Below are positions 1 to 7,687 of a DNA stretch of 64,000 nt, in pieces. Source of the stretch: Bacteroidota bacterium (GTDB lineage Bacteria; Bacteroidota; Bacteroidia; B-17B0; Aurantibacillaceae); contig JADJDM010000015.1 in the NCBI GenBank assembly GCA_016702705.1, positions 124,001 through 188,000 of the forward strand, read 5' to 3'. Within the stretch, counting starts at the first letter, position 1, and each line of letters opens with the position of its first letter. Below the pieces are notes generated by a model. That model was not told the origin of the DNA. It saw only the letters and a program-made list of their open reading frames with translations, and searched no databases. A program made the position numbers and the translations under genes.

Positions 1-116
1 TTATTTAGGAAAATTTAATTTAAACTATTATAACATACTGAAAATCAGAATAAAAACCAGTCATTTGGTTCAAAAAACCTTTTATTCACAAGTGAAAATG
101 ATAGGCAACAATCTAC

Positions 117-124
117 TACCTTTG
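117..124 (+). promoter_or_regulatory. Putative -7 promoter box of recF (TACCTTTG)
   Basis: Matches the Bacteroidetes -7 consensus TAnnTTTG exactly and ends 6 nt before the recF start codon, implying a nearly leaderless mRNA. No good -33 TTTG is seen at the expected 19-21 nt spacing. Confidence 0.45.
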
Positions 125-130
125 CAGCTT

Positions 131-1243
131 ATGTATTTGAAAGAGCTAAGTCTGATAAATTTTAAGAATTATGAAGAGGCAAAATTGTCTTTTTCACCTA
201 AAGTAAATTGCTTTACCGGTAATAATGGTATGGGCAAAACTAATTTGCTTGACGCTATTTATTACTTATCCTTTTGCAAAAGTTTTTTTAATGCAATCGA
301 CAGTCAAAACATCAGATACGAGCAAGGATTTTTTGTGATACAAGGAAGTTTTGAAAAAGATGGCGATACCGATGATTTATATTGTGGGGTAAAACGTAAT
401 CAGAAAAAACAATTTAAGCGTAACAAAAAAGAATACGAGCGATTATCCGAACACATTGGTATTTACCCATTAGTTATGATCTCTCCATCGGATAGCGAAC
501 TAATTGTTGGAGGCAGCGAATACCGTAGAAAATTTATTGACAGCATCATTTCTCAATACGACAAAGTGTATTTAGAAAAACTAATTGCCTACAATCATGT
601 ATTAGCGCAACGCAATGCATTGCTTAAACAATTCCGCCAAAGTAATTCGTTTGATTCGGTTACTCTTGAGTTATGGGATGATCAATTAATTATTCATGGA
701 GATGGAATTTTAAAAAAGCGTATAGAATTTCTACATGAATTTTCTCAACTCTTCACACAAAATTTTGAATACATAACCGATTCAAAAGAAACAGTTGGTT
801 TGCATTACGAACCATCAACAAAAGACAAAGATTACAAAACCGCTTTAATGACAGCACTTGCAAAGGACAGAGTGTTAGAACACACAAGTGTTGGAATACA
901 CAGAGATGATATTGATTTTACATTGAATGGAAACAGCTTAAAAAAGTTCGCATCACAGGGGCAACAAAAATCGTATTTACTTGCATTAAAGCTAGCGCAG
1001 TTCGAATTCATAAAAAAAATAAAACATACTGCCCCGCTTTTATTGTTAGATGATGTATATGATAAATTAGATGAACATCGTTTTAGAAAACTCATCAATC
1101 TTGTGAGTAGCAATACATTTGGGCAAGTATTTATAACAGATACACACAGTGAACGCATCAATGAATTGTTTCATGAAGCAAATGTAGATGTGAAATTATT
1201 TCATGTAGAAAACGGAACCGTAACTGATATAAGCCATGCGTAA
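131..1243 (+). CDS. recF: DNA replication and repair protein RecF
   Basis: RecF is an SMC-like ATPase that binds gapped DNA and helps RecOR load RecA at stalled forks. The 370-residue product begins MYLKELSLINFKNY, the usual family N-terminus. Walker A GNNGMGKT is at residues 30-37, the ABC-type signature is SQGQQKS near 278, and Walker B LLLLDD near 305. In-frame starts exist upstream at 65 (TTG) and 98 (ATG), but the family N-terminus and a TACCTTTG promoter box at 117-124, only 6 nt before ATG 131, favour 131. The next gene overlaps the 3' end by 8 nt. Identification is certain from sequence; the start is inferred. Confidence 0.95.
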   Translation: MYLKELSLINFKNYEEAKLSFSPKVNCFTGNNGMGKTNLLDAIYYLSFCKSFFNAIDSQNIRYEQGFFVIQGSFEKDGDTDDLYCGVKRNQKKQFKRNKKEYERLSEHIGIYPLVMISPSDSELIVGGSEYRRKFIDSIISQYDKVYLEKLIAYNHVLAQRNALLKQFRQSNSFDSVTLELWDDQLIIHGDGILKKRIEFLHEFSQLFTQNFEYITDSKETVGLHYEPSTKDKDYKTALMTALAKDRVLEHTSVGIHRDDIDFTLNGNSLKKFASQGQQKSYLLALKLAQFEFIKKIKHTAPLLLLDDVYDKLDEHRFRKLINLVSSNTFGQVFITDTHSERINELFHEANVDVKLFHVENGTVTDISHA

Positions 1244-1526
1244 GAGTAACCAACAAAGTATAGGAGAAGCTTTACAGCAGTTCTTAAAAGAGAACCACAT
1301 TGATAAAAAACTGCATCAAGCAGACATTATTGGCAAGTGGGAAATACTAGTAGGAAAACTTTTTGCCAAGCATACTAAACAAGTTTATTTTATGGGAACT
1401 AAATTAGTTATTGAATTAGATTCTCCAGCCCTACGCAATGAAATGAATATGCTTCGCACTAACCTCATCGCTAAAATAAATGAGATGGCAGATGATAAGG
1501 TGGTGACTGAAATTATTTTGAAGTAG
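1236..1526 (+). CDS. DUF721 / DciA-like protein
   Basis: This 96-residue protein matches the DUF721 family in length and pattern. It has an N-terminal helical part (GEALQQFLKENHIDKKL), a central IIGKWEILVGKLFAKHT segment and a beta-strand pair VYFMGTKLVIELDSPALRNE. DciA, a member of this family, helps load the replicative helicase DnaB in bacteria without DnaC. Whether this short Bacteroidetes form does the same is inference. Its ATG overlaps the end of recF by 8 nt, so the two are almost certainly co-transcribed and translationally coupled, which fits a role in DNA replication or repair. Confidence 0.8.
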   Translation: MRKSNQQSIGEALQQFLKENHIDKKLHQADIIGKWEILVGKLFAKHTKQVYFMGTKLVIELDSPALRNEMNMLRTNLIAKINEMADDKVVTEIILK

Positions 1527-1529
1527 AAG

Positions 1530-1564
1530 AAAATTGTTCTAAGTCTGTATTCATTAACAATTTT
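1530..1564. terminator. Possible bidirectional terminator
   Basis: An AAAATTGTT / AACAATTTT inverted repeat with a 17-nt loop lies between the convergent DUF721 and OmpA-family genes and runs into T on the plus strand. It has only one G-C pair per arm, so it is weak. Confidence 0.3.
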
Positions 1565-2919
1565 TACTCTCCAATTTCAACCTCAACTCTTCTGTTCTGA
1601 CTTTTCCCTTCATCCGAAAAATTACCTGCAACTGGACGTGATTCTCCATATCCAATACTGACAATTACATCTTGACTCAATCCCTTTGCCACCAACCATT
1701 TTTTCACAGCTTCTGCACGTTTATTTGATAAGTCAATGTTATATGCTTCTTCTCCATCCGAATCTGTATGTCCCGAAACAATTATTTTTTTGTACGCTCC
1801 GTTTTTCAAAGCTTGATACAATTCAACTAATACTTTCTCAGATTCAGGCTTAATAGTTGCTTTTGCTACATCAAAATAAATTCCGTACAAAGCAATTTTG
1901 CCCTTCTGTTTTAATTGAGTTTCAATTGCACTAACACTTTCCACCTTCTTTTTTAATCTTAACGAAATATTTTTTGTTTGTTCACTATACAAATCAAATG
2001 TTTCAGATGCAGATTCGTAATCCATCTTAGCCCCAGAAACAGTTGTTAATCCAGACTGCACTTTAGTTAATGTAAATTTGCCATCCTTATCCGTATTTAT
2101 TGTAACCAAACCATTAGCATTTACAATAGCGCCGTCAATTGGTTTGTTTGTTGCATCATCAATTACTATTCCTGTAACCGTTCCGAAATTTTCAACATTT
2201 TTTGGATTAATCAATAGCCTAACAAAATCAATTGCAAATCCATCTCCTGCCCCTGTGTAAGGGTCATCAAAAAACAGCTCTAACTTCCCATCTTTCAGCA
2301 AAGGCAAATACTCCGGTAAAATAGATACACTCACCAATTTTCCTATTGGTCCATGCTGATTAAAATTATTGATTACCTTTTCAAAATTATCAAGGCGCAC
2401 ACCATTCAGCTTAACAATAAATCTTGAACTAAATCCCATTGGTTGAACATCATCCAAAAAAACTTGAATAGTTGCTGCTGTTAGTTTTATGTTTTTTAAA
2501 TCATAATTAAGTGTAACAGGTTTAGGGTTGTTTGCAGGCCGACTAGTGTTACCAGCATAACCATCGTTACCCAAAAATCGATTATTATAATTAAAACTAC
2601 TTACAACCATTATCCTATCTGTTCCTTCGGGGTCGTTTCCTTCAGGATAATAAGGGTATTGATGTTCTGGAGTTGATTGTCCACTTAACGGGTTAAAATT
2701 ATCAGGCCAACCATAACCAAAATTGTCCATGTCTCCAACACGAACAACCATATCGGCTTCCTTACCGCTGGTATCTAGTTCATAGGTTTTTTCCCATTTA
2801 CCTGATAATTTTTCTTTTACTGCATTTAATTTATTTTTAAATGCTGCGCCAATTTGAGCTTGGCAATTGAGGCTAAAAATAATAGCCAATACAAATAATT
2901 TGAAATTATTCTGTCTCAT
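1564..2919 (-). CDS. OmpA-family outer-membrane protein with carboxypeptidase-regulatory-like domain
   Basis: A secreted protein of about 451 residues. It has an N-terminal signal peptide (MRQNNFKLFVLAIIFSLNCQAQ), a large beta-rich region, a carboxypeptidase regulatory-like Ig fold (GTVTGIVIDDATNKPIDGA), and a C-terminal OmpA peptidoglycan-binding domain. The OmpA domain shows YFDVAKATIKPES, SGHTDSDG and the NIDLSNKRAEAVKKWL helix, ending in NRRVEVEI. Its likely role is to anchor the outer membrane to peptidoglycan; the N-terminal function is unknown. An in-frame TTG lies three codons upstream, but ATG at 2919 starts a proper signal peptide. It follows the frr terminator by only about 12 nt, so its promoter is unclear. 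Confidence 0.85.
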   Translation of the reverse strand: MRQNNFKLFVLAIIFSLNCQAQIGAAFKNKLNAVKEKLSGKWEKTYELDTSGKEADMVVRVGDMDNFGYGWPDNFNPLSGQSTPEHQYPYYPEGNDPEGTDRIMVVSSFNYNNRFLGNDGYAGNTSRPANNPKPVTLNYDLKNIKLTAATIQVFLDDVQPMGFSSRFIVKLNGVRLDNFEKVINNFNQHGPIGKLVSVSILPEYLPLLKDGKLELFFDDPYTGAGDGFAIDFVRLLINPKNVENFGTVTGIVIDDATNKPIDGAIVNANGLVTINTDKDGKFTLTKVQSGLTTVSGAKMDYESASETFDLYSEQTKNISLRLKKKVESVSAIETQLKQKGKIALYGIYFDVAKATIKPESEKVLVELYQALKNGAYKKIIVSGHTDSDGEEAYNIDLSNKRAEAVKKWLVAKGLSQDVIVSIGYGESRPVAGNFSDEGKSQNRRVEVEIGE

Positions 2920-2930
2920 AATAATCAATC

Positions 2931-2956
2931 AAAAAAGAGGCTTTCGCCTCTTTTAA
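2931..2956 (-). terminator. Intrinsic terminator after frr
   Basis: Read on the minus strand: AAAAGAGGC, loop GAAA, GCCTCTTTTTT. A perfect GC stem extended by A/T pairs and followed by a T run. It begins directly after the restored frr stop codon at 2957-2959, which supports the frame-corrected 3' end. Confidence 0.8.
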
Positions 2957-3519
2957 TTACACTGTAAGAATTTCCTTTTCTTTAAACTCAAAATGTTTAT
3001 CGCATTTACCAACATAAGTATCGGTAAGTTGTTGAATTTTTCTTCAGCTGATTTTACCTCATCTTCGGTGACACCATCCTTAGTTAATTTTTTGCAAGCT
3101 TCGTTTGCATCTTTACGAGAACTACGAATACCAACTTTTGCATCTTCAACTTCTTGCTTAGCCTTCTTCACTAAATCCTTTCTACGCTCTTCTGTAAGAG
3201 GTGGAACTACAATGCGAATAATAATACCATCGTTTTGTGGATTAAAACCCAAATTAGCTGCTTGAATCGCTTTTTCGATTGGTGTTAATGAACTCTTTTC
3301 CCATGGTTGAATAATGATAGTACGAGCATCTTGTGTATTTACGTTTGCTACCTGACTAATTGGAACACGAGATCCATAATAATCAACATAAACATTATCT
3401 AACATAGATGGATTAGCACGTCCTGCGCGAACTTTAGCTAATTCAACCTCTAAATGTGTGATGGATTTTTCCATGGCATCTTTTGCCCCATCAATTATTG
3501 CTTTAATCTTTTCGTTCAT
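2957..3519 (-). CDS. frr: Ribosome recycling factor, broken by a 1-base frameshift near the 3' end
   Basis: RRF works with EF-G to split post-termination ribosomes. The first 165 or so residues match the family (MNEKIKAIIDGAKDAMEKS, VRAGRANPSMLD, PPLTEERRKDL). After KFNNL the uninterrupted frame reads an unrelated tail (PILMLVNAIN...) to a stop at 2953. One extra base near 3023-3029 restores TDTYVGKCDKHFEFKEKEILTV and a stop at 2957, giving about 187 residues, the normal family length and ending. The gene sits 16 nt after pyrH and has its own TATATTTG box 4 nt before ATG. Because the gene is essential, a sequencing error is more likely than a real mutation. Confidence 0.9.
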
Positions 3520-3523
3520 AATG

Positions 3524-3531
3524 CAAATATA
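3524..3531 (-). promoter_or_regulatory. Putative -7 promoter box of frr (TATATTTG)
   Basis: Read on the minus strand, TATATTTG is followed by CATT and then the frr ATG. It lies in the 16-nt gap after pyrH and would allow frr to be transcribed alone as a leaderless mRNA. Confidence 0.45.
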
Positions 3532-3535
3532 TAAA

Positions 3536-4243
3536 TTACACAGTTACCAAAGTACCTAATTTTTCTCCTTCAAGAATTCTTTTCAAATTCCCAGTTTTAT
3601 TCATGTCAAAAACAATTGTTTTCAAATTGTTTTCTTTACACAAAGTAAATGCGGTCATATCCATTACTTCTAATCCCTTTTCATATACTTCGCTAAAAGT
3701 AATTGTTTCGTATTTGGTTGCAGTTTTATCTTTCTCAGGGTCGGCAGTGTAAATACCATCTACACGTGTTCCTTTTAAAATAACATCAGCTTCAATTTCA
3801 ATTGCACGTAACACAGCTGCTGTATCAGTTGTAAAATAAGGATTTCCAGAGCCTGCTCCAAAAATAACAACACGCCCCTTTTCTAAATGACGCACTGCTT
3901 TTCTTCTAATAAATGGCTCACAAATTTGTTCCATTTTAATAGCAGATTGTAAACGTGTGTAAACACCAATATTTTCTAATGCTGATTGCAATGCCATCGA
4001 ATTAATAACAGTTGCAAGCATTCCCATATAATCACCTTGTACACGGTCCATACCACCTTTTTCGGCTTGTATTCCACGGAAAATATTACCACCACCAATT
4101 ACTATTGCAATTTCACAACCAGTAGAAACAGCGTCTTTAATTTGTACTGCATATTCTGCCAAACGATCGTTATCAATACCAAAGCTTTTATTTCCCATTA
4201 AAGCTTCGCCGCTAAGTTTTAATAATATTCTTTTGTATTTCAT
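3536..4243 (-). CDS. pyrH: Uridylate kinase (UMP kinase)
   Basis: PyrH phosphorylates UMP to UDP using ATP, an essential pyrimidine step, and belongs to the amino-acid kinase family rather than the P-loop NMP kinases. The 235-residue product starts MKYKRILLKLSGEALMG. It has the glycine loop VIGGGNIFRG, the GAGSGNPYFTTDTAA nucleotide-binding segment, and the KGTRVDGIYTADPEKD motif. The frame is open 23 codons further upstream, but that extension is encoded by a palindromic repeat (RRRRMYRDKTRKRK...), so ATG 4243 is the real start. It is followed at 16 nt by frr, the common pyrH-frr pairing. Confidence 0.95.
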   Translation of the reverse strand: MKYKRILLKLSGEALMGNKSFGIDNDRLAEYAVQIKDAVSTGCEIAIVIGGGNIFRGIQAEKGGMDRVQGDYMGMLATVINSMALQSALENIGVYTRLQSAIKMEQICEPFIRRKAVRHLEKGRVVIFGAGSGNPYFTTDTAAVLRAIEIEADVILKGTRVDGIYTADPEKDKTATKYETITFSEVYEKGLEVMDMTAFTLCKENNLKTIVFDMNKTGNLKRILEGEKLGTLVTV

Positions 4244-4258
4244 AATATATTTTCGTTT

Positions 4259-4309
4259 TCGTGTCTTGTCTCGATACATCCGCCTGCGGCGGACACTCGA
4301 CATGACACT
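4259..4309. repeat. Palindromic intergenic repeat, copy 1
   Basis: About 50 bp with a central hairpin CCGCC-tgc-GGCGG, flanked by GATACAT and ACTCGACATGACAC. It is an inverted copy of the element at 4393-4441. The central stem bases differ in the two copies but still pair. Confidence 0.75.
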
Positions 4310-4392
4310 CATTTATAATTCGCAATCACAATTTCTATCATAAGTCATGTATCAATCATGACACTGTAATAATACTACTTTTCGTTTTTTTG

Positions 4393-4441
4393 GTGTGTCA
4401 TGTCGAGTGTTCGCCTTCGGCGAATGTATCGAACACGATAC
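4393..4441. repeat. Palindromic intergenic repeat, copy 2 (inverted)
   Basis: GTGTCATGTCGAGTG precedes a hairpin TTCGCC-ttc-GGCGAA and then TGTATCGAACACGA. It is the reverse complement of copy 1 with compensatory stem changes. The tsf terminator follows at once on the right. Confidence 0.75.
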
Positions 4442-4442
4442 C

Positions 4443-4470
4443 AAAAAAATCCCGACTTAAAAAGTCGGGA
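4443..4470 (-). terminator. Intrinsic terminator of the rplM-rpsI-rpsB-tsf operon
   Basis: Perfect 8-bp stem CCCGACTT / AAGTCGGG at 4451-4458 and 4462-4469, with a 3-nt loop. On the minus strand it is followed by a run of seven T. It lies about 20 nt after the tsf stop codon. Confidence 0.9.
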
Positions 4471-4488
4471 TTTAATAATTAAAATTGA

Positions 4489-5313
4489 TTAAGATAAAGC
4501 GTAACGCTTAAATGCTGTTACTGTTAAATCTTTATCTATACTTTGCAAGTATTGTCTGATAGAAAGTTTATTGTCTTTAATAAACTCTTGGTTTAATAAA
4601 GTAGATTCTTTGTAGAACTTGTTTACTTTACCTTGAGCAATTTTCTCAACCATATCTTCTGGCTTACCTTCTGCACGAATTTGCTCACGAGCAACTTCTA
4701 ATTCTCTTTCTAACATTTCAGCGCTAACATCGTCTTTATCTAAAGCTACAGGAGCCATAGCAGCAACTTGCATTGCAACGTTTTTAGCAACTTCTTCTGT
4801 TACTGTTTTGTTAAAAGCAACAACACAAGCTAAACGATTTCCAGGGTGATTGTAAGCAAAAACTGTTTCACCAACAACTGATTCGTAATAACCGCAGTCG
4901 ATTTTCTCACCAATTTTACCAACTTCTTCCATAAATTTATCAGCAATTGTAATATCGCTGTTGTATGGCAAAGCTTTTAAAGCTGTGATATCAGCAGGAG
5001 CTTTTTCAACTGCTGCGTTAAGAACTGTATTTGCAAATACACCGAAATCAGCATTGATAGCAACGAAATCAGTTTCACAGTTAACAACAACTAAAACAGC
5101 ACGTTTGTTATCTGCAGTAGCTTTTGCTAAAACTAAACCTTCTTTCGCATCTCTATCTGCACGATTTGCAGCAACTTTTTGACCTTTCTTACGAAGGTAA
5201 TCAATTGCTTTTTCAAAATCACCATTAGATTCTTCTAATGCTTTTTTGCAATCCATCATACCTGCACCTGTTTGTTGGCGCAATTTATTTACTTCTGATG
5301 CTGTAATAGCCAT
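4489..5313 (-). CDS. tsf: Translation elongation factor Ts
   Basis: EF-Ts exchanges GDP for GTP on EF-Tu. The 274-residue product begins MAITASEVNKLRQQTGAGMMDCKKAL, with the UBA-like N-terminal domain. The core follows with the TDFVA signature (VVVNCETDFVAINADFG) and the dimerisation and C-terminal segments (EGKPEDMVEKIAQGKVNKFYKE, LLNQEFIKD). ATG 5313 is chosen over an in-frame ATT/TTG-type start two codons upstream because MAITASEV is the family N-terminus. It follows rpsB by 27 nt and ends the operon at a strong terminator. Confidence 0.96.
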   Translation of the reverse strand: MAITASEVNKLRQQTGAGMMDCKKALEESNGDFEKAIDYLRKKGQKVAANRADRDAKEGLVLAKATADNKRAVLVVVNCETDFVAINADFGVFANTVLNAAVEKAPADITALKALPYNSDITIADKFMEEVGKIGEKIDCGYYESVVGETVFAYNHPGNRLACVVAFNKTVTEEVAKNVAMQVAAMAPVALDKDDVSAEMLERELEVAREQIRAEGKPEDMVEKIAQGKVNKFYKESTLLNQEFIKDNKLSIRQYLQSIDKDLTVTAFKRYALS

Positions 5314-5340
5314 AATCATTATATCAAATGTTAATAAAAA

Positions 5341-6206
5341 TTATTTTTTCTTTTTTGCGAAACCACCTGCATTTGAACGAGGACGTTTTGTGTTCTTGTT
5401 CTCAGTATCAGTGTCAGCTTTTGCAAACTTACCTTTTACAGCTTCAGCTAATTCTTCAGCGTGCTCCTTGTTAGTAGCTCCACCTTCTTTTTCTTCAGCT
5501 GCTTGAGTATCCTTATCAACTTTTCTCTCAGATAAACCTTCAGAAATAGCTTTCGCCATTACGTCGATAATGTGAGCGATTGAAGTTGAAGCATCATCAT
5601 TTGCAGGAATCGGGAAATCAACATCATTAGGATTTGAGTTGGTATCAACAATTGCAAATGTTGGGATATTTAAACGTTTTGCTTCTTTAACTGCAATGTG
5701 TTCTTTGCTGATATCTACGATGAAGATAGCAGAAGGAAGACGAGTTAAATCTGCGATTGAACCAAATTGAGTTTCTAATTTAGCTTTTTCGCGAGAAAAC
5801 ATTAAACGCTCTTTTTAGAGATGTTTTCGTAAGTTCCATCAGTTACCATTTTCTCTAACAAACCCATTTTGCGAATTGCTTTACGGATTGTTGCGAAATT
5901 AGTAAGCATACCACCTGGCCAACGCTCAGTAACGTAAGGCATGTTGATAGCTTTGATTTTCTCAGCTACGATTTCTTTTGCTTGCTTTTTTGTAGCAACA
6001 AATAATATTTTTTTACCAGAGCGAGCGATTTGTTTTAAAGCATCTGCTGCTTCACCTGCTTTTACAACTGTTTTGTTAAGGTCGATGATATGAATACCAT
6101 TTTTCTCAGCAAAAATGTATGGAGCCATTGCTGGGTTCCATTTGCGGCGCAAATGTCCAAAATGCGCACCTGCTTCTAATAATTCGTTGAAAGATGTTCT
6201 TGACAT
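5341..6206 (-). CDS. rpsB: 30S ribosomal protein S2, split by a 1-base frameshift
   Basis: S2 joins the small subunit late and helps hold S1. Two abutting frames cover the gene. 6206-5802 encodes MSRTSFNELLEAGAHFGHLRRKWNP through DGTYENISKK; 5802-5341 encodes MFSREKAKLETQFGSIADLTRLP through the C-terminus. Adding one base to the five-base T run at 5812-5816 (A run in the mRNA) joins them as ISKKERLMFSREKAKLE, exactly the family sequence. The corrected protein has about 288 residues, including a lysine- and acid-rich extension ending GGFAKKKK. It lies between rpsI and tsf. A sequencing error is the likely cause, since a truncated S2 would be lethal. Confidence 0.93.
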
Positions 6207-6235
6207 TTCTTTTCTTTATTGAATGTGGATAATAA

Positions 6236-6622
6236 TTAACGTTTGCTGAATTGGAAACGAGCACGTGCTTTCTTTTGACCGAACTTCTTACGTTCAACCA
6301 TACGAGGATCACGAGTCATCAAACCTTCTGCTCTTAAAGCTGGTTTGTATTCAGGGTTTATCTCTACTAATGCTTTAGCAATTCCTAAGCGTACTGCTTG
6401 TGACTGACCAGTGATACCACCACCAGCAACGTTAACAGTAATATCGTAATCATTACGAACTTTAGAAATAGTTAAAGACTGCTCTACATAATATTGAAGA
6501 GTTGGAACTGGAAAATATACTTTGTAATCTTTTCCATTAACAATAATTTCTCCTGTACCTTTTTGAAGGTAAACACGAGCTACTGCTGTTTTTCTACGTC
6601 CGGATGTGTTTGTTACTTCCAT
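6236..6622 (-). CDS. rpsI: 30S ribosomal protein S9
   Basis: S9 lies in the head of the small subunit, and its C-terminal tail reaches the P-site tRNA. The 128-residue product shows TSGRRKTAVARVYLQKGTG at the N-terminus and GGGITGQSQAVRLGIAKAL in the middle. It ends in the conserved RDPRMVERKKFGQKKARARFQFSKR, whose final KR touches tRNA. Length and ending are normal. It starts 6 nt after rplM, a nearly universal pairing, and is followed 29 nt later by rpsB. Confidence 0.97.
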   Translation of the reverse strand: MEVTNTSGRRKTAVARVYLQKGTGEIIVNGKDYKVYFPVPTLQYYVEQSLTISKVRNDYDITVNVAGGGITGQSQAVRLGIAKALVEINPEYKPALRAEGLMTRDPRMVERKKFGQKKARARFQFSKR

Positions 6623-6628
6623 TTCTTA

Positions 6629-7087
6629 TTATGCTTTGATAGTTTTTAAATCAATTTTAACCGGCTGTTGAGCTTCGTGCTTATGATCTGTTCCAGCGAA
6701 AATATGAACGTTTGTGTTCAATTTACGGCCTAAACGACCTTTCGGTAGCATACCATGAATAGCCCAAGTTAAAATTTCGGTTGGTTTTTTAGCAATCCAC
6801 TCCTTTGGAGTAGCTTTTCTTTGACCACCTTGGTAACCAGTGTAACGGATGTAAACTTTGTCATCCATTTTTGCACCGGTAAATTTTACCTTTTCAGCGT
6901 TAATTATGATAACGTTATCTCCGTTATCAGCGTGTGGTGTGTAGTCCACCTTGTTTTTTCCCATAAGGATGTAGGCAACTTTACTCGCTAAACGACCTAC
7001 TACTTCGTTTTCTGCATCAACAATAACCCACTTTTTTTGGGCAGTTGCCTTGTTGGCATGAGCTGTTTTGTAACTTAATGAATCCAC
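6629..7087 (-). CDS. rplM: 50S ribosomal protein L13
   Basis: L13 is an early-assembly protein of the large subunit. The 152-residue product begins MDSLSYKTAHANK and contains the WVIVDAENEVVGRLAS motif, NGDNVIIINAEKVKFTG, and the LTWAIHGMLPKGRLGRKL signature. The start codon is GTG at 7087; the MD(T/S)LSYKT N-terminus is typical of Bacteroidetes L13, so GTG is used rather than a later ATG. It is the first gene of the ribosomal operon, with a well-formed promoter about 55 nt upstream. Confidence 0.96.
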   Translation of the reverse strand: MDSLSYKTAHANKATAQKKWVIVDAENEVVGRLASKVAYILMGKNKVDYTPHADNGDNVIIINAEKVKFTGAKMDDKVYIRYTGYQGGQRKATPKEWIAKKPTEILTWAIHGMLPKGRLGRKLNTNVHIFAGTDHKHEAQQPVKIDLKTIKA

Positions 7088-7141
7088 TTTTTTTTATTTT
7101 TTTTCGTTAAATAGAAAATTCCCCATTTTTAAAACGGGCTG

Positions 7142-7173
7142 CGAAGATAATACAAGTTTTTTTATTAGCAAAA
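7142..7173 (-). promoter_or_regulatory. Promoter of the rplM operon
   Basis: On the minus strand a TTTTG (-33) is followed after exactly 19 nt by TATCTTCG (-7), one mismatch from TAnnTTTG. This is the spacing expected of the Bacteroidetes primary sigma factor. It is followed by CAGCCCG and a leader of about 50 nt. Confidence 0.7.
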
Positions 7174-7298
7174 TATTTTTATCTCTGCTTAATGTTAGTT
7201 TTAAATGGTTTTCGTTTAATTTTTGTAAGAGCAAGCCGCAATTAAGTTAGACTAATAGGATAAATCCATCGATTAATTGTTAAATTTTATTCAAATTT

Positions 7299-7329
7299 CT
7301 TGCAAATTAGTGAAATTGGTTTATTTTTG
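7299..7329 (+). promoter_or_regulatory. Promoter of the small secreted protein / T9SS pair
   Basis: CTTG at 7299-7302 is followed after 19 nt by TATTTTTG at 7322-7329, an exact -7 consensus. Its position shows that the ATG at 7367, not an in-frame start at 7277, begins the downstream gene. Confidence 0.65.
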
Positions 7330-7366
7330 TTTTGAATTTCATTTAATGTTTTTATTATTCAAAATC

Positions 7367-7687
7367 ATGAAACGCATATTAATCATACTTTTTATAGGAA
7401 TTATTCATAATTTTTGTTCTGCACAAGAACTAAAGAAAGTCACTCCTAACTATTCTAATAAATCGTCAAGCGATGTTTTTCTGCCAGACACTTTAAATAT
7501 TGAAGTTTATATCGAAAGATACATTTACCAATATAAAATTGACAATCAAATAAGATTTAATCAAGAACAGTCAAATTTTAAAGTCAAAAACACTGATTTT
7601 TTATTATTACCAATTAGCGTACAAAATTTCATAATAAACAATAAAAAACAGTACAGTAAAAAATTTGAAATAGATTACGAAAAATGA
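7367..7687 (+). CDS. Small secreted protein of unknown function
   Basis: A 106-residue product with an N-terminal signal peptide (MKRILIILFIGIIHNFCSAQ). The mature part is mostly polar and rich in Ile, Asn, Gln and Lys, ending KKQYSKKFEIDYEK. I do not recognise a family. The frame is open 30 codons upstream, but the promoter at 7299-7329 lies inside that extension, so ATG 7367 is chosen. The stop overlaps the ATG of the next gene (ATGA), so the two are translationally coupled and the product may assist or share the fate of the T9SS protein. Confidence 0.65.
   Translation: MKRILIILFIGIIHNFCSAQELKKVTPNYSNKSSSDVFLPDTLNIEVYIERYIYQYKIDNQIRFNQEQSNFKVKNTDFLLLPISVQNFIINNKKQYSKKFEIDYEK

Noticed and set aside
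2078..2260. Small plus-strand gene inside the OmpA-family gene
   Set aside because: Antisense shadow of the carboxypeptidase-regulatory-like domain with no start context.
3022..5816. Programmed frameshifting in frr or rpsB
   Set aside because: No slippery heptamer with a downstream structure is evident, such control is not known for these genes, and three other genes show the same kind of single-base loss.
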